From Porticoccaceae bacterium (GTDB lineage: Bacteria > Pseudomonadota > Gammaproteobacteria > Pseudomonadales > Porticoccaceae): DNA of 64,000 bases. Within the stretch, counting starts at the first letter, position 1. Each line of letters begins with the position of its first letter. The position numbers and the translations under genes were made by a program. Shown in pieces: positions 18,467 through 26,403 of the stretch. Where the stretch lies: NCBI GenBank assembly GCA_018069525.1, contig JAGPUQ010000011.1, positions 1 through 64,000 on the forward strand, in the 5' to 3' direction. The notes under the pieces were generated by a model. The model was given only the letters and a program-made list of their open reading frames with translations, was not told where the DNA came from and did no database searches.

Positions 18467-18600
18467 AATACCTCCAGATGCTCAGCATACCGGGGAGGTT
18501 CACCGATTGCATGCTTTCGCGCACAGATTTCATCAATCATTAAACGCACACGCTATACTGTGCGCTGACAAAATGACTAAAAAATTCTATCGGCGAGTTT

Positions 18601-19932
18601 ATGTCTGACACCCAAAGCAAAATCGAATTAGCATCCGCTTCCGCAGATACTCCTGGCGATAGCGTCGTCGATATTGCCATTATGGGTGGCGGCATTGCTG
18701 GTTTATGGTTACTCAATCGCCTGTGCAACCAAGGCTACAACGCAATTTTGTTTGAACAAAGCGCGCTGGGTTCCCAGCAAACGGTTGCCAGCCAGGGCAT
18801 GATTCATGGCGGTATTAAATACACCCTCGGCGGCGCGCTGAGTGGAGCCTCCGAAGCGATTGCCGATATGCCGGATCACTGGCGACGCTGTTTGCGCGGC
18901 GAAGGCGATGTGGATCTCACCGGCGCCAACATACTTAGCGATCATTTTTATCTTTGGTCTGCGGCAAGTACCGCATCGAAGATAAGCACCTTCCTGGCGA
19001 GCAAAGTAACTCGTGGGCGCGTGGACAAAGTCAAAAGTAACGACTTGCCGGGTGTTTTCCAGCATCAGGATTTTGCTGGCACCGTGTATCGCCTGGTGGA
19101 TATGGTGATGGACACGCCTAGCCTGGTGGCAACCCTGGCAAAAAATTACCAGGAACGGATATTTTTGCTGCCCCCCGAACAGGCGCAATGGCTTTCGGAA
19201 CCCGACGGCAGGGTGCGTTTAAATATTTTGGGGCAAGACCCGGCTCGTACGGTTCATCGCTCCGTTAACACCTCAATTAAGGCCGCCGCCTTTATTTTTG
19301 CGGCGGGTGCAGGCAACGCGGCGCTACTTGAGCAAGTAGGCGCGGACAACATCAAAATGCAGCGCCGCCCCCTACAGCAAGTGATGGTGAAGCATCGCTA
19401 TCCCCACGGCTTTTTTGGCCATTGCCTGGGGGCCGAGAAAACGCCAAGACTGACGATTTCCAGTTATCCATGCAGCGACGGCGCGCAAATATGGTACCTG
19501 GGAGGGAGCCTGGCGGAAAAAGGTGTCCGGCAAACCGAAGCTGAACTGATCGCAGCCGCACAGCGAGAACTCAAACAACTGATGCCCTGGGTTAATTTTG
19601 ACGATGCGGAGTGGGCCACCCTGGCCATCGACCGCGCGGAACCCAAGCAACTCAATTTCGCCCGACCCGATAAGGCCTTTGCGGCCTGGGCGGGAAAGAC
19701 CGCGTCTGGCGGCACCAGTAACAGCACTGATAACCGCACTGATAAAGTAGAAGCCAGCAATGTAATCGCCGCCTGGCCCACCAAACTAACGCTGTGCCCC
19801 AACCTGGGCACGGAAGTTTCGCAATTACTGAACGTCAAAGGTATAAAACCTTCTGCCAACGCTAAGATTCCGGCTCTCGAACTACCGACGCCGCCCTTTG
19901 CTCTGAGCCCCTGGGATACTGCCTTTACTTAA
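18601..19932 (+). CDS. FAD-dependent oxidoreductase, DAO/GlpD-like, 443 aa
   Basis: The dinucleotide-binding motif is IAIMGGGIAGLWLLNRL near residues 25-41, followed by LFEQSALGSQQT and QGMIHGGIKY, as in amine or glycerol-3-phosphate oxidoreductases of the DAO fold. The substrate is unknown. From memory, an equivalent FAD oxidoreductase followed by an aldo/keto reductase lies between waaA and hldE in Pseudomonas aeruginosa, so the pair is an old neighbour of the LPS genes. A Ser/Thr/Asn-rich insertion at residues about 372-383 comes from a 12-bp tandem repeat. The gene is probably co-transcribed with the next one. Confidence 0.8.
   Translation: MSDTQSKIELASASADTPGDSVVDIAIMGGGIAGLWLLNRLCNQGYNAILFEQSALGSQQTVASQGMIHGGIKYTLGGALSGASEAIADMPDHWRRCLRGEGDVDLTGANILSDHFYLWSAASTASKISTFLASKVTRGRVDKVKSNDLPGVFQHQDFAGTVYRLVDMVMDTPSLVATLAKNYQERIFLLPPEQAQWLSEPDGRVRLNILGQDPARTVHRSVNTSIKAAAFIFAAGAGNAALLEQVGADNIKMQRRPLQQVMVKHRYPHGFFGHCLGAEKTPRLTISSYPCSDGAQIWYLGGSLAEKGVRQTEAELIAAAQRELKQLMPWVNFDDAEWATLAIDRAEPKQLNFARPDKAFAAWAGKTASGGTSNSTDNRTDKVEASNVIAAWPTKLTLCPNLGTEVSQLLNVKGIKPSANAKIPALELPTPPFALSPWDTAFT
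19713..19748. repeat. in-frame 12-bp tandem repeat within the FAD oxidoreductase gene
   Basis: CACCAGTAACAG, CACTGATAACCG and CACTGATAAAGT follow one another in frame and encode a TSNS/TDNR/TDKV-like stretch. Confidence 0.7.
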
Positions 19933-19988
19933 TATGAAATACCTAATATAAAAATCGCTTGATATGAAAATTCTCTGACATGGAAAAC
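19927..19988. repeat. 14-17 bp degenerate repeat spanning a stop and the next start codon
   Basis: The elements CTTAATATGAAAT, CCTAATATAAAAATC, CTTGATATGAAAATTC and CTGACATGGAAAAC run from the FAD oxidoreductase stop (TAA 19930-19932) to the aldo/keto reductase ATG (19980). The stop lies in the first copy and the start in the last. Confidence 0.6.
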
Positions 19989-20879
19989 ACATTGGACAGC
20001 AGCTCTCAAATGCCTTCATCCACACTGCCCCAGCGAGCCCTGGGGAATACTGGAATTGAGGTGAGTATTCTGGGCTTAGGCACCGTTAAACTGGGCAGAA
20101 ACGAGGGTGTTAAATATCCTGATACCTTTGCTATTCCCGACGATCGCTCAGCGCAAGCGTTACTGACCTTAGCGCGGGATAAAGGTATTAACCTGATCGA
20201 CACCGCGCCCGCCTACGGCACCAGCGAACAACGTCTGGGCAAACTGTTGCAGGGTCAACGCGAGCACTGGATTATTTGCAGTAAGGTCGGCGAAGAATTT
20301 ACCGAGGGGGAGTCCCACTACCATTTTGGCCCGGCCCATACCCGCTCAAGTATTGAGCGCAGCTTGCAACGCCTCAATACAGAGGTGTTGGATATCGTGC
20401 TAGTGCATTCGGACGGCAACGACGCCGCCATTATCAACGACTACGGTACGCTGCAGGTCCTGGCCGAGATGAAACAGGAAGGCAAAATTCGCAGCTTTGG
20501 CATGTCCACCAAAACAGTCTCTGGCGGTTTACTCGCGGCGGAGCAATGCGACGTGGTGATGGTGACCTGGAACCTGGCCTATAACGACGAGATTCCGGTG
20601 ATTGATCGCTGCCTGGAATTAAATAAAGGTGTATTGATTAAAAAGGCTTTAGCGAGTGGTCACACTACACTAGGGCAAATCAGTTCCAGTCAAAGCAGCG
20701 CCAGTCAAAGCGATAAGTCCGTAAATGATAAGCCCGTAAATGATAGCCCTGGCGACCCGGTTGCCTCGACCTTTAAAACCTTACTCGGCCACCAGGGCGT
20801 CAGCAGTATTATTATTGGCTCCATCAATCCAGAACATATTCGCAGCAATATCGACGCGGCTATCGCCGCTAGTCCGTAG
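19980..20879 (+). CDS. aldo/keto reductase, 299 aa
   Basis: An NADPH-dependent TIM-barrel oxidoreductase. GTVKLGRNEG is near the N-terminus, INLIDTAPAYGTSEQRLGKLL contains the catalytic Asp and Tyr, and a Lys lies in ICSKVGE. The usual catalytic His position is occupied by IVLVHSDG. Residues about 236-255 (SSQSSASQSDKSVNDKPVND) are a low-complexity insertion from two adjacent 15-bp tandem repeats, late in the barrel. The 3' end overlaps the convergent hldE gene by 11 bp. The substrate is unknown. Confidence 0.88.
   Translation: MENTLDSSSQMPSSTLPQRALGNTGIEVSILGLGTVKLGRNEGVKYPDTFAIPDDRSAQALLTLARDKGINLIDTAPAYGTSEQRLGKLLQGQREHWIICSKVGEEFTEGESHYHFGPAHTRSSIERSLQRLNTEVLDIVLVHSDGNDAAIINDYGTLQVLAEMKQEGKIRSFGMSTKTVSGGLLAAEQCDVVMVTWNLAYNDEIPVIDRCLELNKGVLIKKALASGHTTLGQISSSQSSASQSDKSVNDKPVNDSPGDPVASTFKTLLGHQGVSSIIIGSINPEHIRSNIDAAIAASP
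20685..20744. repeat. in-frame 15-bp tandem repeats within the aldo/keto reductase gene
   Basis: Two copies of a unit (TCCAGTCAAAGCAGC, GCCAGTCAAAGCGAT) are followed directly by two copies of another (AAGTCCGTAAATGAT, AAGCCCGTAAATGAT). All four keep the 15-bp phase. Confidence 0.85.
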
Positions 20880-22293
20880 CCTGTATTTTTTCAACCATCG
20901 CCGTTGTAGAGCAGTCGTCTACTAAGTTCAGCGCCCGAACTTCACCGCCATAAGCTTCAACTATTTCCCAGCCGACGACGCCTTCCTTGTCGTAATCTCC
21001 GCCTTTCACCAGAATGTCAGGTTTTAATACCGCCAATAAAGCTTCGGGGGTATCGTCAGCAAATGCCACCACCCAGTCCACCGCTTCCAGTCCAGCCAGC
21101 ACGGCCATGCGTCGGTCAACCGTATTAATGGGCCGCCCTTCGCCTTTGAGTTTCCGTACTGAATCGTCACTATTTACGGCGACGACTAAGCGATCGCCCA
21201 GAGTTCTGGCTTGCTCAAGATAAGCCACATGGCCCGCGTGTAATAAGTCGAAACAACCGTTGGTGAACACAATTTTTTCGCCGCCGCTACGAGCATCTTC
21301 AAGGTCGGCCAGTAATTGCGTTGCGTTGACGACGCCGCGCTCGCTGCCTTTTTCAAGCTGTAAGGCACGGCGTAATTCCGGTGCGCTAACGGCGGCAGTG
21401 CCGGATTTTCCCACCACAATACTGGCGGCAAGATTTGCCAGGGTGACGGCCTCGGGAAAGTCTTCGCCTGCGGTCAAGGCTGCGGCTAATACCGCGATGA
21501 CCGTGTCCCCGGCACCGGTGACATCGTAAACTTCCCGAGCGCGAGCCGGTAAATGTAATTCTTTGTGTTCGGGCCGCAGCAGCGTCATACCCTTTTCACC
21601 GCGAGTGACTAACAGAGCCTCAAGCCCCAACTCCTCGATCAACGCCAGGCCCTTCTCACTCAGTTCTGCCTCGCTCGCACAAACGCCGACGACCGCTTCC
21701 AGTTCGGCAATATTAGGCGTTAACAAGGTCGCTCCAGCGTAACGAGAAAAGTCATCGCCCTTGGGATCGACCAGTACCGGGATGTTCGCCGCACGAGCCA
21801 GGGCAATCAGTTCACCGGGAGCATGTAACGCACCCTTGGCATAATCCGATAGCACAATGGCCTGCACCTGTGGCAGTAATTGTTCGACCTGTTCGACAAT
21901 ACCTGCAGCATCATCCGCACTGTATGCGTCTTCAAAATCCAGACGCAGCAATTGTTGTTGCCGGCTGATAACCCGCAATTTTGTAATCGTCGCTTTGTCT
22001 TTCGCTTCGATTAACAGCGCCTGAATACCCGCCGCCTCCAAACGAGATTTTAAAACCCCGGCGGCTTCGTCGCGCCCCACCACGCCGACCACTCGAACGC
22101 CCGCGCCCAGCGCCGCAATATTTAATCCGACATTACCAGCACCGCCCACGCGATCTTGCTGGTGTTCCACCTTGACGACGGGCACCGGGGCTTCCGGCGA
22201 AACCCGCGACGTGGAGCCGTGCCAATAGCGATCAAGCATCAAATCGCCGACCACCAATATCTGGGCATTATCAAAACGGGGCAAAGTAGCCAT
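20869..22293 (-). CDS. hldE: bifunctional heptose 7-phosphate kinase / heptose 1-phosphate adenylyltransferase
   Basis: Makes ADP-D-glycero-beta-D-manno-heptose, the precursor for LPS inner-core heptose. The N-terminal ribokinase-type domain (about 1-320) has VVGDLMLDRYWHG and DVTGAGDTVIAVLAAAL. The C-terminal nucleotidyltransferase domain has FTNGCFDLLHAGHVAYLEQA and KPDILVKGGDYDKE. The 474-aa length is standard. It feeds waaC and waaF in this window. Confidence 0.96.
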   Translation of the reverse strand: MATLPRFDNAQILVVGDLMLDRYWHGSTSRVSPEAPVPVVKVEHQQDRVGGAGNVGLNIAALGAGVRVVGVVGRDEAAGVLKSRLEAAGIQALLIEAKDKATITKLRVISRQQQLLRLDFEDAYSADDAAGIVEQVEQLLPQVQAIVLSDYAKGALHAPGELIALARAANIPVLVDPKGDDFSRYAGATLLTPNIAELEAVVGVCASEAELSEKGLALIEELGLEALLVTRGEKGMTLLRPEHKELHLPARAREVYDVTGAGDTVIAVLAAALTAGEDFPEAVTLANLAASIVVGKSGTAAVSAPELRRALQLEKGSERGVVNATQLLADLEDARSGGEKIVFTNGCFDLLHAGHVAYLEQARTLGDRLVVAVNSDDSVRKLKGEGRPINTVDRRMAVLAGLEAVDWVVAFADDTPEALLAVLKPDILVKGGDYDKEGVVGWEIVEAYGGEVRALNLVDDCSTTAMVEKIQATD

Positions 22294-22369
22294 TAGTTTC
22301 CCTTTTCCACATGATCCCGGTGAAGCGCCACCTTGGCGAACCCGGTTTACTGTATTGAATTATCTTTTT

Positions 22370-22399
22370 GAGCTAATTTTGCTAAGTCAGTTTTGCTCT
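22370..22399. repeat. 15-bp tandem repeat containing the waaC stop codon
   Basis: GAGCTAATTTTGCTA is followed by AGTCAGTTTTGCTCT. The second copy contains the waaC stop (TCA on the plus strand at 22387-22389) and its last codons; the first copy lies just outside the gene. Confidence 0.6.
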
Positions 22400-23460
22400 G
22401 CGATTTTTTGCCCTAGCATCTGCCAAACATCCTCCGCCGATATACCGACAAGGCATTGAGCCTCGGGGCCTTCGTAGTTGTCAACGCGACATATTTTACG
22501 ATAACAGGGGATGCATGCGTAACCATCGGCCATAATTTGTACGGAAGCTGCGCCAGTTGCACCCACCAATTTGGGATCGGTCGGGCCATACACTGTTACG
22601 GTAGGCTTACCCAAGGCCGCGGCAATATGCGCCAATCCTGTATCCACACACACCGCACCCGCACTGCGCGCCAACACACTGGCTACCTGAGTTAAATTCA
22701 GTCTAGGAAGCACCCTTGCACTGTTGCGCCCCTCCGCAATTTTCTGCACCTGCTGGTGCTCTGCTTCACTGCCCCAGGGTAATACAACATCAAAATCATG
22801 CTCTGCGGCGAGCGTAATCAAGCTGCGCCAACGCTCGTTCAACCAGGCTTTATTCGACCAACTGGCATTGGGTACAAAAACCAAAAAAGCCTTGTCGGGC
22901 AAATCTACCGATAGTTCCGGCCAGGATTTAGCTGTTAAGCCAAAATCCGGTTCGACTTCAAGCGACCCTTCGCTCGGCAGTGAATAATTTAAACTCTGGC
23001 TCAGCAACGTGCGCATACGTTGAATCGCGTGCATCTCCTGGTCTACCCGATGGCGGCAGGAGTACGCCAAATGTGCCCCTCGCTCTCTCACCGATGCCTT
23101 ATCGTAACCGTGGCGATAGTTTTTTTCTAAAGCTCTACCCCGAGCCAGGCGAGTAAACACTGCACTCTTGATATTGCCCTGAAGGTCGATCACCGCATCG
23201 TACTGTCGAGATTTCAACTCGCGCCGCCAGGTAAGCACTCCTTTGAGCAGCGCACTTCGAGACTCTGACTTCCAGCGCCGGAGCGGAACCGGCAATACCT
23301 CGGCAACAGCCAAATGCCAGGCTGGAATATCGCTAAAGGATTCATCCACCAGCCAGTCAAATTTCAGCTTGGGATAGGCTCTTACCGCGTCAGTAAGTGC
23401 GGGCAAGACCTGAACCAGATCACCCATAGAGCTTAATTTAACAATTAAAACCTTTTTCAA
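22387..23460 (-). CDS. waaC: ADP-heptose--LPS heptosyltransferase I
   Basis: Adds the first heptose to Kdo2-lipid A. The N-terminus KKVLIVKLSSMGDLVQVLPAL and the ADP-heptose site VCVDTGLAHIAAALGKPTVTVYGPTDP are typical of GT9 heptosyltransferase I. I prefer the TTG at 23460 because homologues start there and AGGT lies 7 bp upstream; a TTG at 23484 would add eight residues. It has an unusually Cys-rich C-terminal region (CIPCYRKICRVD). Here waaC is separated from waaF, unlike the usual waaF-waaC order. Confidence 0.92.
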   Translation of the reverse strand: MKKVLIVKLSSMGDLVQVLPALTDAVRAYPKLKFDWLVDESFSDIPAWHLAVAEVLPVPLRRWKSESRSALLKGVLTWRRELKSRQYDAVIDLQGNIKSAVFTRLARGRALEKNYRHGYDKASVRERGAHLAYSCRHRVDQEMHAIQRMRTLLSQSLNYSLPSEGSLEVEPDFGLTAKSWPELSVDLPDKAFLVFVPNASWSNKAWLNERWRSLITLAAEHDFDVVLPWGSEAEHQQVQKIAEGRNSARVLPRLNLTQVASVLARSAGAVCVDTGLAHIAAALGKPTVTVYGPTDPKLVGATGAASVQIMADGYACIPCYRKICRVDNYEGPEAQCLVGISAEDVWQMLGQKIAEQN

Positions 23461-23521
23461 ACAGATACCTACAAACTTTGTCAAAACGCTAATTCGTACT
23501 ATTCTATCAGTGTCTACATAG

Positions 23522-23527
23522 TATAAT
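23522..23527 (+). promoter_or_regulatory. possible -10 element for the kinase gene
   Basis: A perfect TATAAT lies in the AT-rich gap between divergent waaC and the WaaP-like kinase gene. No convincing -35 is seen at 17 bp. Confidence 0.3.
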
Positions 23528-23604
23528 ATACGCCTTACTAATGCCTCTGTTTCTAAAATAGGGGTAATAACGCAAACCTAGAAATACACACTCAGGTCAT
23601 AAAA

Positions 23605-24228
23605 ATTCTTACTCAACGTATAGACCAAGCCAACTACGAAAGCCTTTGCGAAGGTGGAACTATCATAGAAAAAGACCGGTATGGTAACAAAGTCATCCTT
23701 CTTGCTAATGGAAATTATATAAAATTGTTCCGCAGAAAACGGATTTTTAGTTCAGCCCTTTTTTTTCCTTACGCCAATCGCTTTGTTGACAATGCCAAAA
23801 AACTAAACAAGTTAGACATCCCAACTATTACTCCCCTTAACATCTACTGTTTGCCACACATTCAGCGTACGGCTGTACACTACCTCCCGGTGGAGGGAGA
23901 CACTTTACGTGCGCTTACCAAAGAAATGGGTGACCCCGCCCCACTACTAAAAAAATTTGCTAAATTTATTGCAGAACTCCATCGTAAAGGCGTTTATTTT
24001 CGCTCGATTCATTTGGGCAATGTAGTTCTAACAGAAAATAATAAATTCGCGCTAATTGATATTGCAGATCTAAAATGTTATGGGAACCCTCTTTCTAGAA
24101 CCCTGAAGAAACGCAACATTAAGCATTTACTACGCCCCCCCGAAGATGACTGGATTTTAAAACCGAATTTGACAGAAATGCTTACTAGTTATCATCAAGA
24201 TCAGAAAAATATTAATTGCCGGCCATAA
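23605..24228 (+). CDS. WaaP/Ttg8-like lipopolysaccharide kinase family protein without a canonical start
   Basis: The kinase-like family pattern is clear: LLANGNYIKLFRRKR (glycine-poor ATP loop region), ALFFPYANRF, HRKGVYFRSIHLGNVVLT (catalytic loop with N) and FALIDIADL (metal-binding Asp). The frame is open from 23557. Between there and TTG 23725 there is no in-frame ATG, GTG, TTG or CTG, yet the conserved region begins well before 23725. ATT 23605, with AGGT 8 bp upstream, is the most plausible start. Alternatives are a 5' frameshift or decay. It probably phosphorylates or senses an LPS core sugar; this is inferred from family and location. Confidence 0.65.
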   Translation: MLTQRIDQANYESLCEGGTIIEKDRYGNKVILLANGNYIKLFRRKRIFSSALFFPYANRFVDNAKKLNKLDIPTITPLNIYCLPHIQRTAVHYLPVEGDTLRALTKEMGDPAPLLKKFAKFIAELHRKGVYFRSIHLGNVVLTENNKFALIDIADLKCYGNPLSRTLKKRNIKHLLRPPEDDWILKPNLTEMLTSYHQDQKNINCRP

Positions 24229-24312
24229 TGAACCAAATTATCAATAAAATTCCCTAAAAAATTATAAAACCTAGATTAAAAATGTTATTCGGGCTATAGA
24301 AGGTTATTAAAA

Positions 24313-25044
24313 ATGCAAAAAAAAATAAATGATAAGTTTGTACGCTGGAAAAAAAATAGGAAAATTGCTCGAGAAAACCCTGAAATCTGGCTGTTTAATT
24401 CACGGAATCTTGGATACATACAGATACCTAAAGTAGCTTCAAGCTCTACCCGAGAGCGCCTTGCAAAATTCTATTTTGAAACAAACAATATTGACCAGCC
24501 TGATAAATTTGATAAAGAAATTATTCGATCAGTTGAGAAAATAACAGCATTTCACGCAAACCATAAAAAACTTTATGATCTTACTAAAAATAATTTTATT
24601 TTTTCATTCGTAAGAAACCCCTACAGTCGAATTTATTCCGCATACAAAAGCAAGGTCATACTACCTCTAGAAAGCCATAAGAAAAATATTTTTTCCAACC
24701 ACGGCATAAGCCTTGGAATGGATTTCGAAACATTCGTAGACATTGTGTGCGCAATACCAGACCATAAAATTGATAGGCATTTGAGATCGCAAAGCTGGTT
24801 CCTGACATTTGAAGGCAAACTAATAACTAACCATATAGGCCGCCTGGAATCCTTCGAAGAAGACTGGGAAAATTTATTAAAACCTTTCGGGCTATCTAAT
24901 CCAGGCCATAATAAAAATAGCACCAAAAAAATTGGGAACCCAGATATTACCGAAGTATTCAGCGTAGAAATAAGACAAAAAATACAAGAGCGATATAAAT
25001 CAGACTTCTTATTATTCAATTATAGTGAGCACTTAAAGCCATAG
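24313..25044 (+). CDS. sulfotransferase, Sulfotransfer_2-like, 243 aa
   Basis: Likely transfers sulfate from PAPS to a carbohydrate. The PAPS 5'-phosphosulfate loop is IQIPKVASSSTRERL (residues 36-50) and the 3'-phosphate site is FSFVRNPYSRIYSAYKSK (about 97-114). Later DRHLRSQSW and HIGRLESFEEDW match the family of carbohydrate sulfotransferases related to HNK-1 and chondroitin enzymes. AAGG lies before ATG 24313. Composition is AT-rich. Placed beside LPS kinases and glycosyltransferase genes, it suggests sulfated surface glycan. Confidence 0.85.
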   Translation: MQKKINDKFVRWKKNRKIARENPEIWLFNSRNLGYIQIPKVASSSTRERLAKFYFETNNIDQPDKFDKEIIRSVEKITAFHANHKKLYDLTKNNFIFSFVRNPYSRIYSAYKSKVILPLESHKKNIFSNHGISLGMDFETFVDIVCAIPDHKIDRHLRSQSWFLTFEGKLITNHIGRLESFEEDWENLLKPFGLSNPGHNKNSTKKIGNPDITEVFSVEIRQKIQERYKSDFLLFNYSEHLKP

Positions 25045-25508
25045 ACAATAAGCACCCTATCTATTTCTTTACAAGTTAACTAAATGAGCCTGCATAACCC
25101 TGCATTGCTAGCCCAGCTAGCAATATTTTGACTGAAAATTTCTCGTCTAGTGAAATCCCCACCCAACCATTTGTCCACTTCATAGAAGAATATTTAATTC
25201 TATGTAAAATTTTTATCCTCTAGGGGTAAAATTAACAGCATATTTAAGGGGCCGCTAGATAGTGCAAGGAATACAAACAGCCGACCTACGAGCTAACATA
25301 GTCGATGCAACGGGGCAATCTTTGCCAGATTCAGCTTTAGTGTCAGGGGGAGATCGCGGAAGCTATAAATGTAACTATCGGTAGAGAATTCCAAGGAGTT
25401 CAGGGAAACGAGACTATCGCCTAAGTAGGCGCAGGCAAAGGCATCGCAGCGACGTGAAGAAGTCTCGAAAATAAACGAGGAACATATGCTTGATTACCAG
25501 GAAATATT
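25045..25508. other. gene-free AT-rich stretch, possible gene debris
   Basis: No intact gene, RNA or terminator is recognised in this 464-bp gap. Short in-frame fragments around 25262-25383 (reading ADLRANIVDATGQ) end in stops and may be remains of a decayed coding sequence. Confidence 0.4.
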
Positions 25509-26247
25509 ATGCCGGAAAACAACATGAAAACAGTTATAGCCATTGGCGCCTGAGGAGGTAGCGGGACACGAGCAATTGCTCAGATCCTAATTGACGCAGG
25601 AATTTATATGGGGGATGACCTAAACGGAGCAAACGATAACTTGATATTTACGCGACTCTTTAAAAACCCCTCTTGGTTTGAAAGCGCAAGGAAAGAAGAA
25701 ATAACTGCGCGTCTCGATGTCTTCAAGGATTACATGGAAAAAGATCAATTGGATATCAACAGTGCATTAATTTTGATCAAATCATCTATAACTAACCTTA
25801 CTTTCAGCCAAAATGGCAAGCGCGCTAAAAATATAATACGCAAGGTATTATCACCTCCACAAGAAAGAAGCATTTGGGGCTGGAAAGAACCGAATACCCA
25901 GATATACATCCAAGAAATATCGGACTACTTCCCACACCTAAAATATATCCATATAGTCAGACACGGATTAGATATGGCATTTTCAAACAACAAACAACAA
26001 CTCAAAAACTGGGGATATAAATACGGCATTCACCTTGATGGAAAAGAAACTGAGAATGAAGTTTCATACAAGCAGATGGAATATTGGATGAGGTCAACCG
26101 AGGGTGCTATACATAAAGGACAAACCTAATAGGCTATACCAAGTGCCCAAAAAACCCGCTACTTTAGGTCGATTCAATAAGCATGACCTAAAAATTTTCG
26201 ATAAACGGAAGATAGATTTTGTCAAGGCACTAGGGTTCGATATATAA
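25509..26247 (+). pseudogene. disrupted sulfotransferase-family gene
   Basis: ATG 25509 reads MPENNMKTVIAIGA, then an in-frame TGA at 25551-25553, then GGSGTRAIAQILIDAG, the PAPS-binding loop of a sulfotransferase. The frame continues through WGWKEPNTQIYI and IHIVRHGLDMAFSNNK and stops at 26129. A typical family C-terminus (VPKKPATLGRFNKHDLKIFDK, ending ALGFDI at 26247) follows in the next frame. A segment of perhaps 30-40 residues seems to be missing between the two parts. The nonsense codon plus frameshift or deletion indicates a pseudogene. An internal ATG at 25608 could give a fragment lacking the PAPS loop. Confidence 0.72.
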
Positions 26248-26403
26248 ATAGCTTACACTTTAACAATTGATCCATATAGGATTAACTTAAAGCTTCGAGC
26301 TAGCGTTAAACTATCCGCTTCTTTTATAGGGACGAATAAAACCAATAAAATTTCTAACATCAATGCATTAGCATCAAGGTACTCAACAAGTCTCCTGAAA
26401 AAA

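Noticed and set aside
18709-19188. Minus-strand 159-aa frame within the FAD oxidoreductase gene
   Set aside because: It is antisense to a gene with a clear FAD-binding motif; no independent support.
25262-25500. Possible group II intron or IS remnant upstream of the sulfotransferase pseudogene
   Set aside because: No transposase, reverse transcriptase, terminal inverted repeats or intron domain V pattern could be seen.
25551-25553. In-frame TGA as a selenocysteine codon
   Set aside because: The position is not a conserved Cys in sulfotransferases, no SECIS-like hairpin is seen right after it, and the same gene has a second lesion.
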